A DNA stretch of 64,000 nt from Novosphingobium naphthalenivorans NBRC 102051 (GTDB lineage Bacteria > Pseudomonadota > Alphaproteobacteria > Sphingomonadales > Sphingomonadaceae), in NCBI RefSeq assembly GCF_001590985.1, contig NZ_BCTX01000010.1, forward strand, positions 24,711-88,710. Direction: 5' to 3'. Below, in pieces: positions 60,018-64,000 of this stretch (positions are counted from its first letter, which is position 1; every line of letters begins with the position of its first letter). The notes under the pieces are model-generated. The model was not told where the DNA came from and made no database searches. It was given only the letters and a program-made list of their open reading frames with translations. The translations under genes and the position numbers were made by a program.

Positions 60018-60983
60018 TCAGACTTGGAAGGTTGAGCCAAAGACCTTCTGCCAGTAGGCAACGGTCAACTGCTTGGTGGGAGCCGCCAAGGCGGCATCGA
60101 TAGCATCCCCAGCGTCGAGGGCAGCATCAACGATGTCGTCCATATTGGCCGTGGTGTAGAGCCGGGACACGTTATTCTCTGCGTTCACTGGGTCGATGAT
60201 CCGCATGGGATCGGAAAAGGAGCCGATGCTGGAGAGCGGATAGTAGTCCGAAAACGCAATGCGATCTTTCAACCCACTTGTCGCGATATAGGTGAAGAAG
60301 TGCTGCAGTGCCTCCGGATAATCTGATAGATCCAGCCCGTCGTCGCACAGCTTCGCCATGATCATCTCGATCATGAACGATTTGAAACGAAAACCATCAC
60401 GTTCCTGTTTCTGACGTTTGGCCCAGTACTTCACCAGCCGGACAACCTGCGCGAAATGCTTCTCCTGAGCCTTCTTTCGCCTTCCGGCAAATTCAAGGTG
60501 GAGCGGAATACTGGTCTTCAAAAAGGAGCCATCCTCCTGGCTGACCAGATTGCCATACCACTGCGTATCCCCGCCATAGAGGATCGGCACAACGTCAACA
60601 TCCAGCCCCGATCCCCTGAACGAAACTGTGACTGAATAAGTCTGAGGCTGCACCTGATCCGGCGAAAAGTTCGGGAAGGCTTTGCGCAGGCGTTCCGCGA
60701 GGTAGGCCAAGAGCTCGCTAACAGAATGCGGCGCTTCCGCACCGCTGATGTAGCATGCCACGTCTATGTCATTGAGCGAACGCAATGCGGTGCCCTTTGC
60801 CAGACTTCCCGACAACATCATCTTGCGCAGCGTAAAATCGGGATGCTCACCGACATAAGCCTCGAGTTTTTCTCGAAGGCGCCTCGCCTGCGCACGATAT
60901 TCCTGCGCCTTGTCGCGCGGAAGGTTCACTCGCTCCTCTGCGAAGCGCAAAATGTCGCGATGCCCTACATGGTCTCGACTCAT
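60018..60983 (-). CDS. cdnC: CD-NTase cyclase, CdnC type (CBASS type III)
   Basis: 321 residues. Nucleotidyltransferase motif GS...NDID with Ser60, Asp72 and Asp74 (LSGSLAKGTALRSLNDIDV) and a third acidic residue in GLDVDVVPIL (about 128-130). With NucC as effector the product should be cyclic triadenylate. ATG at 60983 has GGAG 9 bases upstream; the GTG at 61028 is a longer alternative. It is divergent from capW, with the operator between them. Confidence 0.92.
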   Translation of the reverse strand: MSRDHVGHRDILRFAEERVNLPRDKAQEYRAQARRLREKLEAYVGEHPDFTLRKMMLSGSLAKGTALRSLNDIDVACYISGAEAPHSVSELLAYLAERLRKAFPNFSPDQVQPQTYSVTVSFRGSGLDVDVVPILYGGDTQWYGNLVSQEDGSFLKTSIPLHLEFAGRRKKAQEKHFAQVVRLVKYWAKRQKQERDGFRFKSFMIEMIMAKLCDDGLDLSDYPEALQHFFTYIATSGLKDRIAFSDYYPLSSIGSFSDPMRIIDPVNAENNVSRLYTTANMDDIVDAALDAGDAIDAALAAPTKQLTVAYWQKVFGSTFQV

Positions 60984-61066
60984 CGAATCGTCTCCGGAAA
61001 GCCCAACGTGCTTGACGCAGGCGGTCACATGCGCGACTCGGGTTGCCGACCCGCTAGAAACAATAT

Positions 61067-61085
61067 GGGTATCGTAACAATACCC
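61067..61085. promoter_or_regulatory. CapW operator candidate
   Basis: Inverted repeat GGGTAT (61067-61072), 7-base spacer, ATACCC (61080-61085), perfect over 6+6 bases. It lies 17 bases before capW and about 85 bases upstream of the cdnC ATG, a position suited to repress both genes. Confidence 0.6.
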
Positions 61086-61102
61086 GTCAAGGAACTATAC
61101 GT

Positions 61103-62020
61103 ATGGTTGAGGACGAAAAGCGCCCTTGGACGCAAACCCGCCGCTTCGAATTCATCGAGTGGAAGCTATTCTGGGAGGGCTCACTCAACCGGAGCGACTT
61201 AGAAGATACCTTTGAGATCTCGACGCCCCAAGCGTCCGTTGATCTCCGCCGCTATCGAGACTTGGCGGGCGACAACATCGAATATGACGGCACTAGCCGG
61301 TCGTTTCGGCCGACCCCCGAGATCAAACCCTCCTTCCTGAAAGCGTCCGCCGACCGCCTGCTGATCCAGTTGCGGGCATTGTTGACGGGTGCTTTACCCC
61401 GAAGGGAGGTCTGGTTCCGCGATCTTCCGTCTATTGATATGGCGCCGGATATTGCCCGGCATGTTGATGCAGAGTGTCTGCGCCTGATCTTAAACGCCAT
61501 CCGGACAAAGCACTGCGTCGAAGTCCGATACCAGTCGCTGACCAACACACGCACCAGGCATATCGCGCCGCATGCCCTAGCGTTCGACGGCTATCGATGG
61601 CACGTTCGTGCATGGGCTTGCGATCGCGAGGATTTCCGAGACTTCGTCCTTACTCGGATCGACGAAATCAGGACCGGCCCCAAGGCCGAATTTGATCCTG
61701 CTGACGATCTTGAATGGAACACAAAGATCACGCTGGACCTTCGACCACACCCCGGTCTTACGGAAGAGCAGAGCTTGGCCATACAGCGCGACTATGCAAT
61801 GGAGGGTGGAAAGCGTGAGATCGATGTGCGGCTGTCCATGGCCTACTACTTTATCATGCGAATGAACCTTGACTTGGCTGATCTCTCCCCATCCCGCGCC
61901 CAGATCTTTCTGAAAAATCTGGAACAGGTGCGTCAAGCCGTGGATCAAGCCAGAAAACAAACAAAACAATTGGTTGCTGACCGAAAGCACGAAGGTTCGA
62001 TTGCAAATGATACTCGTTGA
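61103..62020 (+). CDS. capW: WYL-domain transcription factor (CapW-like CBASS regulator)
   Basis: 305 residues. N-terminal winged helix-turn-helix (about 10-70, DLEDTFEISTPQASVDLRRYRDLAG), WYL Sm-like domain (about 135-200, VEVRYQSLTN...RHIAPHALAFDGYRWHVRAW...LTRIDEI) and a C-terminal extension. CapW-type repressors keep CBASS silent until DNA damage or infection. AAGGA at 61089-61093 supports the ATG. Head-to-head with cdnC. Confidence 0.88.
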   Translation: MVEDEKRPWTQTRRFEFIEWKLFWEGSLNRSDLEDTFEISTPQASVDLRRYRDLAGDNIEYDGTSRSFRPTPEIKPSFLKASADRLLIQLRALLTGALPRREVWFRDLPSIDMAPDIARHVDAECLRLILNAIRTKHCVEVRYQSLTNTRTRHIAPHALAFDGYRWHVRAWACDREDFRDFVLTRIDEIRTGPKAEFDPADDLEWNTKITLDLRPHPGLTEEQSLAIQRDYAMEGGKREIDVRLSMAYYFIMRMNLDLADLSPSRAQIFLKNLEQVRQAVDQARKQTKQLVADRKHEGSIANDTR

Positions 62021-62104
62021 GCTAAGTGAATGTGAAGCTATCGTGCATCAACGAATGATTATTTGCCACACGACGCGCACTTTCAGAATCAGGGGACGGC
62101 AGTG

Positions 62105-62848
62105 ATGGATGCTGCAGCAAAGAATCTAGCGCAGGACGCTGCCCGAAATCCATTCTTCGTATTCGCATGCACAGTCCTTTTAAGCACGATCCTAGTTTAC
62201 TTTGCAAAAAGCCAAGAAACCCAACTAGGTGAAGTTTGGTCTGCAGTGATCAATACGATTGGCGCCGCCGTACTGACTTCAGGCACATTTGGTTTGTGGT
62301 TTGATTATTTTGGCAAGCGCAAATTAATTTCGGAAGTCGTTAGAGACGCGATTGGACAGACAAAATGCCTGTCTGTCGGCATTACTGATTTTCAAATGAA
62401 AGTTGTTGATGTCGACGAGCGCCAAGATTTTAAATCATCAAATACTATTATAGTCGGAACACGAAGATCCTCTGGCGTGCTTGATAGATACAAGGATGAC
62501 ATTCGAACTAGGCTTCGCAGTGGAAAAACCTTGGTCATAATCATGCAGGAAGACGCCAGCATGTTCCCAACGGCTCAAAATTATTCATCAACGCCTCGCG
62601 ATTTTGTGGATGGATTAGAGGCAAGCGAGGCTGGAATTACTGCAAATATTCAAATTTTTGAGACGAAAGAAATAATGTCTTATAACTTTGTTCAAAGCGA
62701 CAGAGGGATATGGGTCAAGTTGTACTTTAACGCCAAGCAACCAGATTTACCGCCTGCTTTATTTGCCAATGGCGGAAGCCCTCTGCATTCGGCCTTTAAC
62801 TCAGATATAGATAAATTAATCTCATCTGGAAAAAGGGTTTTCCCGTGA
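62105..62848 (+). CDS. two-helix membrane protein with a soluble C-domain, unknown
   Basis: 247 residues from the ATG at 62105 (AGGGGA 8 bases upstream). Two membrane segments, about 18-36 (FFVFACTVLLSTILVYFA) and 46-72 (VINTIGAAVLTSGTFGLWF), put both termini in the cytoplasm. The soluble part has an alternating pattern TIIVGTRRSSGVLDRYKDDI then KTLVIIMQEDAS that could be a PLD-like or Rossmann-like fold, with no catalytic motif I can identify. DNA is much more AT-rich than its surroundings. It is coupled to the next gene by a GTGA overlap. Two-helix anchored effectors are common in CBASS-like systems. Confidence 0.65.
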   Translation: MDAAAKNLAQDAARNPFFVFACTVLLSTILVYFAKSQETQLGEVWSAVINTIGAAVLTSGTFGLWFDYFGKRKLISEVVRDAIGQTKCLSVGITDFQMKVVDVDERQDFKSSNTIIVGTRRSSGVLDRYKDDIRTRLRSGKTLVIIMQEDASMFPTAQNYSSTPRDFVDGLEASEAGITANIQIFETKEIMSYNFVQSDRGIWVKLYFNAKQPDLPPALFANGGSPLHSAFNSDIDKLISSGKRVFP

Positions 62849-63285
62849 CAAATATTTCAGATGAACAAATCCTCGAAGACTTGATTCAACGCAGGGGCGA
62901 GTCTTTTGTTCGAAGCCAATTAAATGTTCTGGGTGTGCGGCGAAAGGAGCTGACGATACTCAGTAATGCAGGCATGCATCCGATCCCTCATGAGTATGTG
63001 AGAGGAGAATTGTTCACTGCCAGTGAAGGAAATCTCGATTTTACGGATATCAATTCAGTTAATTTAGAGCTAGACCGAATCGTAAAGAGAGTTAAAGAAA
63101 AAATCTTCTCAGACAATTGGACAAACGTATATTTAATTCCGTTTGGACACTCATCCATTAGTTTGACGATAAAAATGACTGTTTTCAGACTCCTGAGGAT
63201 AGAAACAATCGACGTTTTTTATTTTGGGGAGGGAAGGTATGATTATTTAGATAGAGATAGTCGAGATTCTATTCTAGAGGCGTAG
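62845..63285 (+). CDS. unknown soluble partner protein
   Basis: 146 residues; GTG start overlapping the membrane-protein stop. N-terminal helices (ISDEQILEDLIQRRGESFVRSQL), then a beta/alpha segment TNVYLIPFGHSSISLTIKM followed by IETIDVFYFGEGRYDYLDRD. The layout (strand-loop-FGHSS, helix, strand-GEGRYDY) is reminiscent of a nucleotide- or ligand-binding half-domain, but I do not recognise a family. Strongly AT-rich, hence probably acquired together with the preceding gene. Confidence 0.6.
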   Translation: MTNISDEQILEDLIQRRGESFVRSQLNVLGVRRKELTILSNAGMHPIPHEYVRGELFTASEGNLDFTDINSVNLELDRIVKRVKEKIFSDNWTNVYLIPFGHSSISLTIKMTVFRLLRIETIDVFYFGEGRYDYLDRDSRDSILEA

Positions 63286-63317
63286 CGAGGCTTTTTGTGC
63301 CATTTAAAGACCTTTTA

Positions 63318-63563
63318 TTATCTAGTATTCCGCGCGATCAAGGCCTGTAGGCTGGCGACTGGTATCAGCGTCACTGCACCGATCTTGACGATCTCGATCT
63401 CCCCGGCGGCGATAAGCTCATAGAGTTTCGACCGCCCGATCCCGGTCATCCGAACGGCGGTGGGAATCCGCACCGTCAGTGGAGTAAATTCGGCAGGTAT
63501 GCGCTTGCCAGAAGCCTGCTGGTTGGGATTGGCGGCAGAGTTGTCGCGAGGATCATCACGCAT
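63318..63563 (-). CDS. AlpA/excisionase-like helix-turn-helix protein
   Basis: 81 residues. A MerR/AlpA-type DNA-binding domain at about 28-80: LTVRIPTAVRMTGIGRSKLYELIAAGEIEIVKIG followed by IPVASLQALIAR. Such proteins direct excision or transcription of integrative elements. It lies 30 bases after the coupling-protein gene on the same strand. Confidence 0.8.
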   Translation of the reverse strand: MRDDPRDNSAANPNQQASGKRIPAEFTPLTVRIPTAVRMTGIGRSKLYELIAAGEIEIVKIGAVTLIPVASLQALIARNTR

Positions 63564-63593
63564 GGAGTTGTAATCCTTCTTCTGGCGGGAGAC

Positions 63594-64000
63594 TTATGCG
63601 GGCCGCGAAGGCCGCAGCGGCTTGCCAGGACGGCTCTGCTGCCGCAGCGAACAGGCCCCCTCATTGCGACGCGGCCCGATGAGTCCCGGATTGGCCGTGG
63701 GTAGCTTCGGCTCCGCGCCAGAAGGCTTGGTGTCGTCCTCATTCTTCGCGGGCGGCACAAAGGGGCGCGGCTCTTCCAGCGGAAGCTCATGCTGGTCGGT
63801 GTCCGCCCCGTCTGTCGGGCTAATTCGTATGGGCTCGGAGGTGCGATCGACAAACCCGGGTTGCGAGGCCTCGAAGCGCTGATAGCGATCCCGGAACCGG
63901 ACCACGGGAAGATCGCGCCCGAAGCGCAGGTAGCCGGTGAGATTGGGAAGATTGATGATCTCGGTCGGCATCACCAGCGGCCGGGTGACCTGCGCCCGCG
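63594..64000 (-). CDS. type IV secretion coupling protein (TraD/VirD4-like), C-terminal part
   Basis: The frame is open to the window edge, so only the last ~135 residues are seen. RAQVTRPLVMPTEIINLPNL, GYLRFGRDLPVVRF and a Pro/Glu-rich disordered tail are typical of the C-terminus of conjugative coupling ATPases on integrative elements. The ATP-binding domains lie beyond 64000. This shows that the CBASS region belongs to a conjugative or mobilisable element. Confidence 0.75.
   Translation of the reverse strand, partial: RAQVTRPLVMPTEIINLPNLTGYLRFGRDLPVVRFRDRYQRFEASQPGFVDRTSEPIRISPTDGADTDQHELPLEEPRPFVPPAKNEDDTKPSGAEPKLPTANPGLIGPRRNEGACSLRQQSRPGKPLRPSRPA

Overview
The window is a GC-rich chromosomal segment of an alphaproteobacterium, most likely a sphingomonad (Novosphingobium/Sphingobium type). 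This rests on mipZ, a tonB-exbB-exbD-exbD locus with a third exbD, a ligase-associated DEXH helicase, a TonB-dependent receptor inside a catabolic cluster, and gene density and codon use. The assignment is inferred from gene content, not from a marker gene.

Layout. (1) 0-17 kb is core genome: TonB/ExbB/ExbD energy transduction, an Lhr-like DNA repair helicase, a DUF4010 membrane protein, phosphohexomutase, a small J-domain protein, MipZ, PanC, a CsgG-like protein, an OmpR-type two-component system, MlaA and a GT4 glycosyltransferase. It ends at an intact tRNA-Gly(CCC). (2) 17.2-28.5 kb is an accessory block between that tRNA and a second, 3'-half-only copy of a tRNA in the same orientation. 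It carries a complete chaperone-usher (Csu/SCPU type) pilus operon of nine genes on the minus strand, an extra exported protein and an eroded lycopene-cyclase-like gene. (3) 30.2-37.1 kb is a tight plus-strand operon resembling the mycobacterial decaprenyl-phospho-arabinose pathway: UbiA-type phosphoribosyltransferase with a degenerate HAD domain, GtrA, DprE1, DprE2 and two GT-C membrane glycosyltransferases.

(4) 37.2-57.5 kb is a catabolic island with several transcription units: PhzS-like flavin monooxygenase, amidase, ABM-fold protein, maleylacetoacetate isomerase, two related permeases, TonB-dependent receptor, GlcG-like protein, 2-oxoglutarate-semialdehyde-type dehydrogenase, gamma-glutamyltransferase-like enzyme, aspartate dehydrogenase and a bile-acid-symporter-like permease. 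It also holds a heme-oxygenase-like diiron protein followed by a Rieske ferredoxin and a reductase fused to a second Rieske domain. Seven intergenic copies of a GTATAC-centred motif lie before nearly every unit, including the GntR and MarR regulator genes, so the island looks like one regulon. I cannot name its substrate.

(5) 57.8-64 kb is part of an integrative or conjugative element. It carries a type III CBASS anti-phage system (CdnC cyclase, HORMA, TRIP13-like ATPase, NucC nuclease) with a divergent CapW-type WYL regulator and an operator-like inverted repeat. Next comes an AT-rich, translationally coupled pair of unknown genes (membrane protein plus soluble partner), which is the best candidate here for an undescribed defence module. 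An AlpA-like DNA-binding protein and the 3' end of a conjugative coupling protein close the window.
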